Shown here: piece after piece, positions 26,099 to 36,164 of the stretch
Position numbering within the stretch: the stretch's first letter is position 1
How the letters are laid out: each line of letters opens with the position of its first letter
Assembly (NCBI RefSeq): GCF_001017575.1
Contig: NZ_CP011372.1
Span: 806,001 to 870,000 of the forward strand
Length of the DNA: 64,000 nucleotides
Reading direction: 5' to 3'
DNA from: Campylobacter lari
GTDB taxonomy: Bacteria > Campylobacterota > Campylobacteria > Campylobacterales > Campylobacteraceae
The notes under the pieces: model-generated
The model's input: only the letters and a program-made list of their open reading frames with translations
Databases searched by the model: none
Told to the model about the DNA's origin: nothing
Made by a program: the position numbers and the translations under genes

Positions 26099-28798
26099 AT
26101 GCAGTATTTTTTTTCTTTTGCAATGAGTTTTTTACTAATGAGTATATATGCTATAGCTTGTGCTGTAGCAACTTTCATAGAAAATGATTTTGGTATTAGC
26201 GCGGCTAAAGCTTTAATTTATAATAATGCTTGGTTTGATATGTTGCATTTATTACTAGGTTTAAATTTAATCGGAGTGATATTTTATAATAAGCTTTTTC
26301 AAAAGAAAAAATACTCTATCTTGCTTTTACACTTATCTTTTATAGTGATTTTAATCGGTGCTGGACTTACTAGATATTTTGGCTTAGAAGGTGGAATGCA
26401 TATAAGAGAAAATCAAAGCTCTAGCACCATAGTTACTAGAGAAGAATTTATAAAAATTACTGATTTTGATACTAATGCTAGTTTTGAATTTCCTATTAGC
26501 TTTACCCCGCTAACTCAAAAGCATTTTGAAAAAACTATAGACTTAAATGGCGAAAAATTAATCATAAGTTCTATCAAATATATTCCACAAAAAGATTCTA
26601 TCACACCTGCTAGCTTAAAATTAAATATTACTTATCAAAAAGCAAATACGCAAATAACCTTAAATCCAAATTTTACAAACAAACAAGCAGTGCATTTTAA
26701 CCTACAAGGAAAAGATTTTACTATCAATTGGGGGCCAAGAGAAATTAAGCTTCCTTTTGCATTACACTTAAAAGATTTTATACTAGAGCGTTATTTAGGC
26801 TCTATGAGTCCATCTTCTTATACTTCAAAAATTCAAATCATAGATGAGCAAAATAATATTAAATTAGATTATGATATTTTTATGAATAATGTTCTTGATT
26901 ATGGTGGATATAGATTTTTTCAAAGTTCTTATGATCAAGATGAGCAAGGCACTATACTCTCAGTCAATAAAGATCCTGGTAAAATCCCTACTTATATAGG
27001 CTATACTTTATTGATTTTGGGATTTTTATGGGTTTTATTTGATGAAAACTCAAGATTTCATCGTTTAAGCATTTATTTAAAAAAAGGTCAAAGTTTTGTA
27101 TTGTTTATTTTGCTTTTTGCAAATTTACAAACTCCACTTTTTGCACAAGAAAATAAAAATGAAATTTTAAATTTAATCTCAAATTTGCAAAAAAATTCCT
27201 ATGAACATTCTTTAAATTTTGCAAGATTACTTGCGCAAGATCATAATGGTAGAATCAAACCTTTAGATACTTTGGCAATGGAGTTTGTTTATAAAATCAC
27301 TCAAAAAGAAAAATTTTTAAATCTTCACTATGATCAAATTTTTCTAGCAATGATGATTTATCCTAAAGAATTTAGAAAAATCAAAATGATAGCTACAAAA
27401 ACAGGCAAGCTAAGAGAATTAATAGGCACAGATATAAATGAAAAATACATAGCATTTGATGATGTGTTTGATAATGGGATATATAAGCTTAGCAATTATG
27501 TTGAGGAAGCTAATCGCAAAAAGCCCTCACTAAGAACTAGCTTTGATAAAGATTTGCTAGCTTTAGATGAAAAAATAAATCATGCATATTATATTTATAG
27601 TGGTCAAGCTTTAACTATTTTTCCTGATATTAATGAGCAAAGTTTAAAATGGTACTCACCGGTACAAATTTTACCTTTTGCAAAAGAAGATGTAGAACGT
27701 TTGCAAATGCTTTTAGTTAGCTATTTTTTACAAGTTCGCAATGGTATTGAAAATAATCAATGGCAAGATGCAAATGAAATTTTACAATCTTTAAAAGACT
27801 TTCAAAATCATTATGGAAGCAATGTTTTACCGCCAAAAGAAAGATTAGATCTTGAAATGTTGCTTAATCATTATAATATCTTTGATAATCTAACTTTTGT
27901 TTATATTAGCTTTGCATTAGTATTTTTCTTCTTAAGTTTTTATACTATATTAAAAAATATTTCTTTATCTGCCTTTGTATATAGATTTTTTTACATCATT
28001 TTAAGCATATGTGTAATCATACATGCACTAGCTTTAATCATTCGTTGGTATGTAGGTGGGCACGCTCCTTGGAGTAATGCTTATGAAAGTATGATTTACA
28101 TAGCTTTTGCTTGTGCGATAAGTGCTGTGATATTTTTTAGAAAATCACTCTTAGCCTTATGTGGTGCGAGCTTTTTAGCAGGTATTTCACTTTTTGTAGC
28201 TCATCTTGGCTTTATGGATCCTCAAATTGGGAATTTAGTACCTGTTTTAAAATCATATTGGCTTAATATTCATGTTTCAATTATAACAGCAAGCTATGGA
28301 TTTTTAGCGCTTTGTTTTATTATAGGGATTTTAAGTTTGATTCTTTTTACCTTAAGAGGTAAAAATAAAAACATAGATTTAAACATCACTAAACTACACT
28401 GCGTTAATGAAATGTCTATGATAATAGGACTTGCAATGCTCACGATAGGAAATTTTTTAGGTGGAGTTTGGGCCAATGAAAGCTGGGGAAGATATTGGGG
28501 TTGGGATCCAAAAGAAACTTGGGCTTTGATTTCTATTGTAGTTTATACCATGGTATTACACTTAAGATTTATTTTCAAAACTTATTTTATTTTTGTTTTT
28601 GCAAGTGCTAGCGTTTTAGCCTTTTATAGTATATTAATGACTTATTTTGGAGTAAATTTTTACCTTTCTGGGCTTCATTCTTATGCAAATGGCGATGCTT
28701 TTCCTATACCAACTTTTGTATATGTTTTGATTGTACTTAATTTTGTTTTAATTGTAAGTGCAGGAAGAAAACGGGATTTAAATACGCCTAGTTTTTAA
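26099..28798 (+). CDS. CcsBA-type cytochrome c synthase (heme lyase), probably dedicated
   Basis: 899-aa fused system II heme lyase. The ResB/CcsB-like part (about 1-340) has four membrane helices and a large periplasmic loop. The CcsA part (about 600-899) has six or more helices and the heme-handling WWD motif WGRYWGWDPKETW. External His residues lie in RWYVGGHAPWSN and near the WWD helix. Wolinella uses a separate CcsA1 lyase for its CX15CH heme. The position of this gene at the end of the octaheme cluster suggests the same for the CX17CH site. Confidence 0.88.
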   Translation: MQYFFSFAMSFLLMSIYAIACAVATFIENDFGISAAKALIYNNAWFDMLHLLLGLNLIGVIFYNKLFQKKKYSILLLHLSFIVILIGAGLTRYFGLEGGMHIRENQSSSTIVTREEFIKITDFDTNASFEFPISFTPLTQKHFEKTIDLNGEKLIISSIKYIPQKDSITPASLKLNITYQKANTQITLNPNFTNKQAVHFNLQGKDFTINWGPREIKLPFALHLKDFILERYLGSMSPSSYTSKIQIIDEQNNIKLDYDIFMNNVLDYGGYRFFQSSYDQDEQGTILSVNKDPGKIPTYIGYTLLILGFLWVLFDENSRFHRLSIYLKKGQSFVLFILLFANLQTPLFAQENKNEILNLISNLQKNSYEHSLNFARLLAQDHNGRIKPLDTLAMEFVYKITQKEKFLNLHYDQIFLAMMIYPKEFRKIKMIATKTGKLRELIGTDINEKYIAFDDVFDNGIYKLSNYVEEANRKKPSLRTSFDKDLLALDEKINHAYYIYSGQALTIFPDINEQSLKWYSPVQILPFAKEDVERLQMLLVSYFLQVRNGIENNQWQDANEILQSLKDFQNHYGSNVLPPKERLDLEMLLNHYNIFDNLTFVYISFALVFFFLSFYTILKNISLSAFVYRFFYIILSICVIIHALALIIRWYVGGHAPWSNAYESMIYIAFACAISAVIFFRKSLLALCGASFLAGISLFVAHLGFMDPQIGNLVPVLKSYWLNIHVSIITASYGFLALCFIIGILSLILFTLRGKNKNIDLNITKLHCVNEMSMIIGLAMLTIGNFLGGVWANESWGRYWGWDPKETWALISIVVYTMVLHLRFIFKTYFIFVFASASVLAFYSILMTYFGVNFYLSGLHSYANGDAFPIPTFVYVLIVLNFVLIVSAGRKRDLNTPSF

Positions 28799-28805
28799 AC
28801 TAGGC
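28786..28805. terminator. Bidirectional terminator shared by convergent genes
   Basis: 9-bp stem GCCTAGTTT / AAACTAGGC spans the stop codon of the heme lyase gene and the end of the convergent 28800 gene, with T-rich or A-rich flanks for both directions. Confidence 0.75.
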
Positions 28806-29024
28806 TTTACTTTTTTCTATTTCTTGAAGTGCTAGAATAAGATCTTTTAAATTTTCATAAGGAATATGAACTTTCCAATCTATTCCATTTTCTTTTTTTA
28901 AAGCCACACCTATACTTAAGACATCATTACTTCCTATACCATAAGGATTAGAAAGATTACAAAGACTTATTTCTCCACTTTTGCTACCATGTAACTCTAT
29001 AGTTTTAAATACTTTTTTACTCAT
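28800..29024 (-). CDS. Conserved hypothetical protein (74 aa)
   Basis: Small soluble protein with no recognised domain. It begins [13 protein letters not shown] and has a beta-rich middle ([23 protein letters not shown]) and a C-terminal helix. The start overlaps the 3' end of lpxD by 8 bp, so it belongs to the ilvIH-lpxD transcription unit. I recall a gene of similar size next to lpxD in C. jejuni. Function unknown. Confidence 0.7.
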   Translation of the reverse strand: MSKKVFKTIELHGSKSGEISLCNLSNPYGIGSNDVLSIGVALKKENGIDWKVHIPYENLKDLILALQEIEKSKA

Positions 29025-29976
29025 GTTTATCCCTAAAAGCTGTGATAATTTTTGCTTGAAATTTCAACCAATCTTTTTGAAGCATAATAGGAAAACCACC
29101 ATAAACCCTAGCACCTTCTAAATTTTTAGTGACCCCACCTCTTGCGGCTATGGTAGCAAAATCTCCTATTTCTAAATGCCCACTTGTAGCACTTTGTCCA
29201 CCCATAGTGACATTTTTACCTAAAATACTTGAGCCTGAAATTCCACTTTGAGCCACTATAAGACAATTCTCCCCTACTTCACAATTATGCCCTACTTGAA
29301 CAAGATTATCAATCTTTGTGCCTTGCTTTATGATAGTACTTTCAAAAACCGCTCTATCGATAGTCGTACAAGCTCCAACTTCCACAAAATCTTCTAAAAT
29401 AACATTTCCATTATGATAAATCTTATAATGCTCGCCATTTTTTGTATGCGCATAACCAAAACCATCACTACCTATAACACAATTTGCCAGTAAATGACAT
29501 TTTTTACCTATTTTAGTATCATTATAAATCACAACATTTGGATGGATTATAGTATATTCACCTATACTTACATTATCGCCTATATAAGCACCTGCCATTA
29601 TCACCACATGATCAGCTATTTGGACATTTTCGCCTATATAAACATTTGGCATAATCTTGGCACTTTTGGCAATTTTAGAATTTTTCTTTTCACTAGAGAT
29701 TAAAGGTTTGGCAAAAAGCTTACTTAAAAGCGCAAAAGATAAATGTGGATTATCAACGACTAGCTTAATGCAATCTTTTGAAACTAAATTTTCAAATTCT
29801 TTGGAGACTAATATAGCCCCAGCTCCACTACTTGCAATTTTTTTAGAGTTTTTTTCTCCATCACAATAACTAAGTTCAGTAAAACTTGCATTATTTAATG
29901 AATTTAAAGCTGTAATTTCTATATCATCTCCACAATATTCTATGCCTAAAAATTTAGCAATTTCACTAATTTTCAT
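29017..29976 (-). CDS. lpxD: UDP-3-O-acylglucosamine N-acyltransferase LpxD
   Basis: Third step of lipid A synthesis: adds the N-linked 3-hydroxyacyl chain. An N-terminal uridine-binding domain (1-100) is followed by a left-handed beta-helix of hexapeptide repeats ([16 protein letters not shown] style) and a C-terminal helix. The catalytic His is in [13 protein letters not shown]. 319 aa. Its ATG overlaps the ilvH stop (ATGA). Confidence 0.96.
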   Translation of the reverse strand: MKISEIAKFLGIEYCGDDIEITALNSLNNASFTELSYCDGEKNSKKIASSGAGAILVSKEFENLVSKDCIKLVVDNPHLSFALLSKLFAKPLISSEKKNSKIAKSAKIMPNVYIGENVQIADHVVIMAGAYIGDNVSIGEYTIIHPNVVIYNDTKIGKKCHLLANCVIGSDGFGYAHTKNGEHYKIYHNGNVILEDFVEVGACTTIDRAVFESTIIKQGTKIDNLVQVGHNCEVGENCLIVAQSGISGSSILGKNVTMGGQSATSGHLEIGDFATIAARGGVTKNLEGARVYGGFPIMLQKDWLKFQAKIITAFRDKHE

Positions 29977-30440
29977 TTTACCTCCATTAAAATAGAACCA
30001 CTTCTAACTACACTAATAGGATTATACTTTTTCATGGTTTTTAAAAAGTTATCGATATTTTTTGCATTATCACTTGCCATTACTATAATAAACTCATCAT
30101 CACTATAAGTTACACTGCCATTATAAGCTTTTAATATAGCATCTAAGCCTGCAAAATTTTCATTTAAAGCAATCTTTACCAAAGCTGTTTCTTTTTCTAT
30201 AAAATCACTAGAATCAATCACCTTATAAGTAGGTATGAGTTTATGAAGTTGTTTAATAATTTGCTCAAAAACTTTTTCATTACCTAAAGTAACGATATTT
30301 ATTCTTGAAAATTCTTTATCATCAAGTGGTGCAACTGTAAGAGATTCTATATTATAACCACGTCCTGAAAAAAGTCCAACAACGCGTGATAATACCCCAT
30401 GCTCATTTAATACAATGACAGAAATTACTCTTCTTTTCAT
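29973..30440 (-). CDS. ilvH: Acetolactate synthase small subunit IlvH
   Basis: Regulatory subunit for branched-chain amino acid synthesis. N-terminal ACT domain with [20 protein letters not shown], where valine binds for feedback inhibition, and a C-terminal part of about 80 residues. 155 aa. Overlaps ilvI and lpxD by 4 bp each. Confidence 0.96.
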   Translation of the reverse strand: MKRRVISVIVLNEHGVLSRVVGLFSGRGYNIESLTVAPLDDKEFSRINIVTLGNEKVFEQIIKQLHKLIPTYKVIDSSDFIEKETALVKIALNENFAGLDAILKAYNGSVTYSDDEFIIVMASDNAKNIDNFLKTMKKYNPISVVRSGSILMEVK

Positions 30441-32146
30441 TTTTTATCCTTGTTTTTATAGCTAGGTAAAATCATATTATAAATAGCTCCACCTGCAGGT
30501 ACCATAGGCAATACATCTTCATAACGATCTATAGCTACATTTAAAACACAAGTTTTTTTAGATTCTAAGGCTACTTTAAAAGCTTTTTGAAATTCTTCTT
30601 TACTAAAGACATTATAACCCTCACAATGAAAACCTTTAGCAATAGTGACAAAATCAGGCTGGCTTGTTAAATCTGTATTAGAAAATCTTTCTTTATAGAA
30701 CATACTTTGCCATTGTCTTACCATGCCTAAAAAAGAATTATTTAAAATGATATTAATCACTTTAATTCCATAAGCACTTGCTGTCATTAGCTCTTGGATA
30801 TTCATTAAAAAAGAACCATCGCCTACAAAATTTACCACCACTTCTTCATCCACAGCTAATTTAGCTCCAAGCGCAGCTGGTAAAGAATACCCCATAGTTC
30901 CTTGCCCACCACTTGTTGCAAGTTGTCTTGCATAATTAAACGGATAAAATTGTGCTACCCACATTTGATGCTGTCCTACATCAGTAATTATCCTTGCATC
31001 AGGAGCTAATCTAGCACATTCTTCTATAACCCATTGAGGTTTTAAAACTTCATCACTGTCTTCATAGATTAAAGGATATAATTGCTGATATCTTTGTAAA
31101 GTTTTAAACCATTCTTGGTATTTTGTATTATCAAAACTTTCTTTTTTTAATTCTTCTAAGGTATCTAAAATAACACTTTTAATATCCCCAACTATAGGAA
31201 AATGCGCTTCGATGATTTTAGAAATAGAGCTTGGATCTATATCAATATGAACGATTTTTGCACCCTTAGCAAATTCACTTGTTTTACCAGTAATCCTATC
31301 ATCAAACCTAGCGCCCACAGCAATGAGTAAATCACACTCACTTAAAGCAATATTTGCACAATAACTCCCATGCATGCCTGCCATTTTTAAATTAAGCTCA
31401 TCATCACTTCTTAAAGTTCCTAGAGCCATCAAGGTTTCAACTGCAGGAATTTGACAAAAATGAATTAATTCTCTTAATTCATCACTAGCATTAGAAGCTA
31501 TACAACCTCCACCTAAGTAAAATAAAGGTTTTTGAGCATTTTTAATCAAACTTACTAATTTTTTAATTTGTTTGATATTTCCTTTATAGGTTGGTTTATA
31601 AGTTTTCATAGAAATTTCTTTAGGATAATGCCATTTACCTATAGCAGCAGTAACATCTTTTGGTATATCAATATGCACAGGCCCTTTTCTACCTGTTGTA
31701 GCAATATAAAAAGCTTCTTTTAAAATTTTAGGTAATTCTTCGATATTTTTTACTAAATAATTATGCTTTACACAAGGTCTTGAAATACCTATAGCATCAA
31801 TTTCTTGAAAAGCATCTGTTCCTATTAAAGAATTTGCAACTTGAGCTGAAATTAAAACTAAAGGTATAGAATCACTATAAGCAGTAGCTAAACCTGTAAC
31901 TGTATTAGTAAAACCAGGTCCACTTGTAACTACTGCCACACCAACCTCACCACTCATTCTAGCATAAGCATCAGCACTATGCAAGGCTGCTTGCTCGTGT
32001 CTTACTAAAATGTGTTTAAAATGAGTTTGCTTATAAATTTCATCATAAATATTTAAAGCCGCACCACCGGGATAACCAAAAACTACTTTAACATTTTCTT
32101 CTTTTAATGCTTCACAAATCATTTGCGAGCCATTTAGCTCTTTCAT
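30437..32146 (-). CDS. ilvI: Acetolactate synthase large subunit IlvI/IlvB
   Basis: Thiamine-diphosphate enzyme joining two pyruvates (or pyruvate and 2-oxobutyrate), first common step to valine, leucine and isoleucine. Catalytic Glu in VRHEQAALHSADAYAR, FAD region GARFDDRITG, and the TPP/Mg motif GDGSFLMNIQELMTA with NNSFLGM. 569 aa. First gene of the ilvI-ilvH-lpxD unit, separated from oorC by 83 bp. Confidence 0.96.
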   Translation of the reverse strand: MKELNGSQMICEALKEENVKVVFGYPGGAALNIYDEIYKQTHFKHILVRHEQAALHSADAYARMSGEVGVAVVTSGPGFTNTVTGLATAYSDSIPLVLISAQVANSLIGTDAFQEIDAIGISRPCVKHNYLVKNIEELPKILKEAFYIATTGRKGPVHIDIPKDVTAAIGKWHYPKEISMKTYKPTYKGNIKQIKKLVSLIKNAQKPLFYLGGGCIASNASDELRELIHFCQIPAVETLMALGTLRSDDELNLKMAGMHGSYCANIALSECDLLIAVGARFDDRITGKTSEFAKGAKIVHIDIDPSSISKIIEAHFPIVGDIKSVILDTLEELKKESFDNTKYQEWFKTLQRYQQLYPLIYEDSDEVLKPQWVIEECARLAPDARIITDVGQHQMWVAQFYPFNYARQLATSGGQGTMGYSLPAALGAKLAVDEEVVVNFVGDGSFLMNIQELMTASAYGIKVINIILNNSFLGMVRQWQSMFYKERFSNTDLTSQPDFVTIAKGFHCEGYNVFSKEEFQKAFKVALESKKTCVLNVAIDRYEDVLPMVPAGGAIYNMILPSYKNKDKK

Positions 32147-32215
32147 TATTTTACCTTTTTGCTTAAAATGGAAAATATTATAACGATAATTTAATAAATA
32201 TTATTTTATAAGGAG

Positions 32216-32239
32216 AGTTTCTTGAAAAATCAAGAAACT
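32216..32239 (-). terminator. Terminator of the oor operon
   Basis: 10-bp stem AGTTTCTTGA / TCAAGAAACT with a 4-nt loop that includes the oorC stop codon. Downstream on the minus strand is CTCCTTAT, so the T-run is weak. Confidence 0.65.
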
Positions 32240-32787
32240 ACTTGTGCTTTTTTAGCGTATTCTATACCTAAATCAAAAGCTTTAGCATTTGCTTCTTTAG
32301 TTTTTGCAGGTACCATATCAAGCATAGTTTGTTTTAATGCATCAATATCAATACATTTACTCATATAAGCAGCTATAGCTAGAGCAACAACTGATTGAGT
32401 AGCTACATTACCTACTTCTTCTTTAGCTATAGTAATAATAGGAATTTCAAAAATTTTCCATCTAGCATAATCTTCTTTGCTTGGATGAACTAAATTTGGC
32501 TCTACAATTATAACGCCACCATTACTAACACCATCTTTAAAACTATGATAACCCTTATCAGCAGTTGAAAGCATAAAACTAACTTCACCTTCTACTGCAT
32601 AAGGAAAAAAGATTTCATTTTCATCAATGATAATATCAACCTTAGTTGGCCCACCTCTAACTTGAGAAGTATAAGTAGAAGCTTTAAAAGCATTGCGTCC
32701 TTCTTTAATGGCAGCTTTAGCTAAAATTTCACCTGCAGTGATAACCCCTTGTCCACCTTCACCGCAAAATCTTAATTGATATTTCAT
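32230..32787 (-). CDS. oorC: 2-oxoglutarate:acceptor oxidoreductase gamma subunit OorC
   Basis: Gamma subunit of the four-subunit 2-oxoglutarate oxidoreductase that makes succinyl-CoA and reduces ferredoxin or flavodoxin. Family start RFCGEGGQGVITAGEILA and the typical TSQVRGGPTKVDII are present. 185 aa. Overlaps oorB by 4 bp. Confidence 0.95.
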   Translation of the reverse strand: MKYQLRFCGEGGQGVITAGEILAKAAIKEGRNAFKASTYTSQVRGGPTKVDIIIDENEIFFPYAVEGEVSFMLSTADKGYHSFKDGVSNGGVIIVEPNLVHPSKEDYARWKIFEIPIITIAKEEVGNVATQSVVALAIAAYMSKCIDIDALKQTMLDMVPAKTKEANAKAFDLGIEYAKKAQVVS

Positions 32788-33629
32788 TTTAATGCTCCTA
32801 AATCAACCATTCTTTTTTCTTTCAAAGCTCTTCTAACCTCTTCATAAGCTTCACAATATTCTACCTTGCTTTCATCTTGGTGTAAAATTCCTGTAGGAAA
32901 TTTATCTGCTTTTTGCTCATAGTCTAATTGTTCAAATTTAGACTTTTCAACACAACGATTTTTAATCCAATCAAGCATGCTTACAGCTTCGCCCATTTTA
33001 TTTTTTCTACCAAGATTAATATGGCAGTTTGAAAATACATCTACAAAACTATAACCCTTGTGCGATAAAGCTTTAAAAATGATATTTTCAAGTTTATTTG
33101 CCTCTATAACATTTGTTCTTGCTACAAAAGAAGCTCCTGCAGCTTTAGTAAGCTCACAAGCATCAAAATTTGGGTCTATATTACCTGCTTGAGCAGTAAC
33201 AGTATAAAAGCCTTGCGGGGTAGTTGGCGAAGTTTGTGAATTTGTAAGACCATAAATAAAATTATTGATTAAAATATGGGTTAAATCTATATTTCTTCTA
33301 CATCCATGAATGGTGTGATTTCCACCAATTGCTAACGTATCACCATCTCCGCTTACTACAATTACATGTTTTTTAGGATTTGCTAGTTTAATCCCTGTTG
33401 CATAAGCAATAGCTCTACCATGGGTAGTATGCACTGTATTACAATTTACATAAGAACTCATTCTACCACTACAACCTATACCAGAAACTAAGCAAACATC
33501 ATCCATATTCCAGCCAAGTTTTTGAATAGCTCTAATAATAGCTTTTAAAACAACGCCATCCCCACAACCCCAGCACCATTGTGTTGGAAGTTTATCTACT
33601 CTTAAATATTCATCATAATTAAAAGCCAT
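32784..33629 (-). CDS. oorB: 2-oxoglutarate:acceptor oxidoreductase beta subunit OorB
   Basis: TPP-binding catalytic subunit. It begins with WCWGCGDGVVLKA (TPP/cluster region), then GIGCSGRMSSYVNC, and the Mg-TPP motif SGDGDTLAIGGNH with NNFIYGLTNSQTSPTT. 281 aa. Lies one base after oorA and overlaps oorC. Confidence 0.95.
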   Translation of the reverse strand: MAFNYDEYLRVDKLPTQWCWGCGDGVVLKAIIRAIQKLGWNMDDVCLVSGIGCSGRMSSYVNCNTVHTTHGRAIAYATGIKLANPKKHVIVVSGDGDTLAIGGNHTIHGCRRNIDLTHILINNFIYGLTNSQTSPTTPQGFYTVTAQAGNIDPNFDACELTKAAGASFVARTNVIEANKLENIIFKALSHKGYSFVDVFSNCHINLGRKNKMGEAVSMLDWIKNRCVEKSKFEQLDYEQKADKFPTGILHQDESKVEYCEAYEEVRRALKEKRMVDLGALK

Positions 33630-33630
33630 T

Positions 33631-34755
33631 TTACATATTCTCCTTTACTTTAGCAATAATTTCACTTGGGGTTATAGGGCGACCATTTGCACGGTGCAAG
33701 CTAATAAAATCATCTCTTTTACTTACTCTTTGAATTTCTTCTAAATATTGCCCCATATTAAGCTCACTTACCATAACTTTTTCAAATTTAGATACCACTT
33801 GAGTTATTTTTTTCTCAGCTACTGGATAAAGCGTGATTGGTCTAAAAAGTCCTACTTTTAAACCCTCTTCTCTAAGTCTTAAGATAGCTTCTTTGGCAGA
33901 TCTTGCAACGCTTCCATAAGCAATGATTAAAAACTGCGCATCATCACACATAAACTCTTCATAAGTGCAAATTTCATCGGTATTATTTTTGATTTTACCA
34001 AATAATCTTTTTATATTTTTATCTACTATCGCTCCATCTTCAGTTGGAAAACCTATATCTCCATGATGAAGCCCTGTGATATGATAACGATAACCTTCAA
34101 AGAAAGGATTTAGCGTAGCAGCTTCATTTTCCCCTGCTGCATAAGGTTTATAATCTTTTTTATCGCCCGTAAATTTTTTACGGTTGATAATTTCTAATTC
34201 TTCTAAATCAGGTAATTTTGCCTTACCATTCATATGTCCTATAGTTTCATCTAAAAGTAAAAATACTGGTGTCATGTATTTTTCAGCTAGATTAAAAGCT
34301 CTAATGGTTTCAGTGTAAGCTTCTTCCAATGAAGCAGGAGCTAAAGCTATGCTTGCATAATCTCCGTGTGTTGGAGCTTTTGCTTGAAATAAATCTCCTT
34401 GTGCAACTCTTGTTGGAAGACCAGTTGATGGACCACCTCTCATAACATTTACAATTACTAGTGGAATTTCAGCTATAAAACCCAAACCAATTTGCTCAGC
34501 TTTTAAAGAAATTCCAGGTCCACTACTTGCTGTCATGGATTTTACCCCGCTCATAGAAGCACCCAAAGCCACACTAATACCTGAAATTTCATCTTCCATT
34601 TGTATAAAAGTACCATCATTTTTTGGTAGCATATGACTTAATTCATGTGCTATTTCAGAACTTGGGGTAATTGGATAACCACCAAAAAATTTACAGCCAC
34701 AATCAATTGCAGCTTTTGCTACTAAAACATTACCTGTTGATATCACTTCTCTCAT
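33631..34755 (-). CDS. oorA: 2-oxoglutarate:acceptor oxidoreductase alpha subunit OorA
   Basis: Alpha subunit with GGYPITPSSEIAHEL near the N-terminus and the conserved TASSGPGISLKAEQ loop that closes over TPP. 374 aa, normal for the split (four-subunit) form. Sits between oorD and oorB with gaps of 8 bp and 1 bp. Confidence 0.96.
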   Translation of the reverse strand: MREVISTGNVLVAKAAIDCGCKFFGGYPITPSSEIAHELSHMLPKNDGTFIQMEDEISGISVALGASMSGVKSMTASSGPGISLKAEQIGLGFIAEIPLVIVNVMRGGPSTGLPTRVAQGDLFQAKAPTHGDYASIALAPASLEEAYTETIRAFNLAEKYMTPVFLLLDETIGHMNGKAKLPDLEELEIINRKKFTGDKKDYKPYAAGENEAATLNPFFEGYRYHITGLHHGDIGFPTEDGAIVDKNIKRLFGKIKNNTDEICTYEEFMCDDAQFLIIAYGSVARSAKEAILRLREEGLKVGLFRPITLYPVAEKKITQVVSKFEKVMVSELNMGQYLEEIQRVSKRDDFISLHRANGRPITPSEIIAKVKENM

Positions 34756-34763
34756 TATTTTTC

Positions 34764-35072
34764 CTATGCGTTTAATTTTTTATATTTATTTTCTTTAATA
34801 GCTTGTGCTCTTTCTTTAGCTTCTGGCGTAAGTTTTGCAAATTTAAATTCATCTCTTTTAGCAACAAAAATTGCAAAATCAGGACAATGACTTTCACATT
34901 CACTACAGCCTATACAAGAATCAGGATGAACCACTTCTATCATCTGTCCTAAAACTGCGCTGATTTCATCTCTCATTGCTAAAACTCCAGCTGGACAATA
35001 ACTAACACAGATATTACAAGCTTTACATCTTGCTTCATCAACCCAAACCGGTGTATTTTCTGGGGCTACCAT
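34764..35072 (-). CDS. oorD: 2-oxoglutarate:acceptor oxidoreductase delta subunit OorD (ferredoxin)
   Basis: 102-aa ferredoxin-like subunit with two 4Fe-4S motifs, CKACNICVSYCP and CIGCSECESHCP, carrying electrons away from OorAB. First gene of oorDABC. In C. jejuni sucCD lies just upstream; here there is only a 176-bp gap, then mdh. Confidence 0.96.
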   Translation of the reverse strand: MVAPENTPVWVDEARCKACNICVSYCPAGVLAMRDEISAVLGQMIEVVHPDSCIGCSECESHCPDFAIFVAKRDEFKFAKLTPEAKERAQAIKENKYKKLNA

Positions 35073-35224
35073 TAAAATTCCTTTCTAATTTTTGTTATTT
35101 TCAATGATTTTTTATTAAAAGTTATCTTTAAAACAAACTTTTTATTATAGCGAATTTATAATATGAGTAAATATTATTTAAAATATAAAGCAAAACAAAT
35201 AAGTATTTATAACGCAAAGTAACA

Positions 35225-35245
35225 TTAGGAGTAAAAAACTCCTAA
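35225..35245 (-). terminator. Terminator of mdh
   Basis: 8-bp stem TTAGGAGT / ACTCCTAA with a loop of five A, just past the mdh stop. It separates mdh from oorDABC. The rest of the gap (35073-35224) is AT-rich, presumably holds the oor promoter, and shows no sucCD remnant. Confidence 0.75.
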
Positions 35246-35248
35246 AAA

Positions 35249-36145
35249 TTATTTGTAATTATACTGAATGAGAGAATTTTCTAAGATATTTTGCTCTTGG
35301 TTATCTAACTGTAACTCCAAAATTTCAAGTACCCCATCAAGACTAATCCTTGCCATAACACCAAAAGCTTTTTCTTTTATATTATATTCTCCATCTAAAA
35401 TCACACATATTGGTAAAAATTCTCCACTTTTTAAAGCTTCTATCATTCTTACACAAGCACTTGCAGGGGCTAAATATGCTGAAGTTTTTAAGTGTTTTAT
35501 AACTTTAGCACCACCGGTTTTAACTTCTTGTTCAATTTGAGCAAGATCATATTCATTTAAAACCTCATTTAATGCTTTATTTTGCACTTTACTTTGAGAT
35601 TTTACTAAAACCATGCTATCATTGTGAAAACCTATAAGCTTAGTATCTATATAAGAAGTTTTTATATTTAGTTTTTTACCCACTTCATATTTAAATCTAG
35701 CATTATCTAAAACACCTGCCATGGCAATGATTTTTTTTGATGAAAATAATTTGCTTTCATAAAGAGCATTAAGTAAAAAATCCACAGGGTTACTTACTAT
35801 GATAAACAAAGGATCGTTGTTAAATTTTTTAATATTTTTTGCACACTCAAGCATAATTTTAGAATTAATAGCAAAAAGCTCATCTCTACTTTGACCTTCT
35901 TTTCTAGCTACTCCCGCACTAAAAATAACCACTTGAGAATCTTTTGAATGTGCATAATCATCTGTACAAGTTATTTTAATATCAAAATTAAAAGCGGCTA
36001 TACTCTGACTTAATTCTAATTCTCTAGCAAAAAGCAAATCTTTATTAATATCAATTAAAACAAGCTCATCAACCAACTCTCTTAAAATCAAAGCATAAGC
36101 AGTGCTTACACCAACATTTCCTGCACCTATGATGGTGATTTTCAT
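35249..36145 (-). CDS. mdh: Malate dehydrogenase
   Basis: NAD-dependent malate/oxaloacetate interconversion; LDH-like MDH type. NAD site GAGNVGVSTAYALI. The specificity loop GVARKEGQSRDELF has Arg where lactate dehydrogenases have Gln, so malate is the substrate. Catalytic His is in LIGFHNDSMV. 298 aa, slightly short but complete. The flanking icd and sucCD genes known from C. jejuni are missing on both sides. Confidence 0.92.
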   Translation of the reverse strand: MKITIIGAGNVGVSTAYALILRELVDELVLIDINKDLLFARELELSQSIAAFNFDIKITCTDDYAHSKDSQVVIFSAGVARKEGQSRDELFAINSKIMLECAKNIKKFNNDPLFIIVSNPVDFLLNALYESKLFSSKKIIAMAGVLDNARFKYEVGKKLNIKTSYIDTKLIGFHNDSMVLVKSQSKVQNKALNEVLNEYDLAQIEQEVKTGGAKVIKHLKTSAYLAPASACVRMIEALKSGEFLPICVILDGEYNIKEKAFGVMARISLDGVLEILELQLDNQEQNILENSLIQYNYK

Positions 36146-36164
36146 TTTTTCTCCTTTTTTGTAT

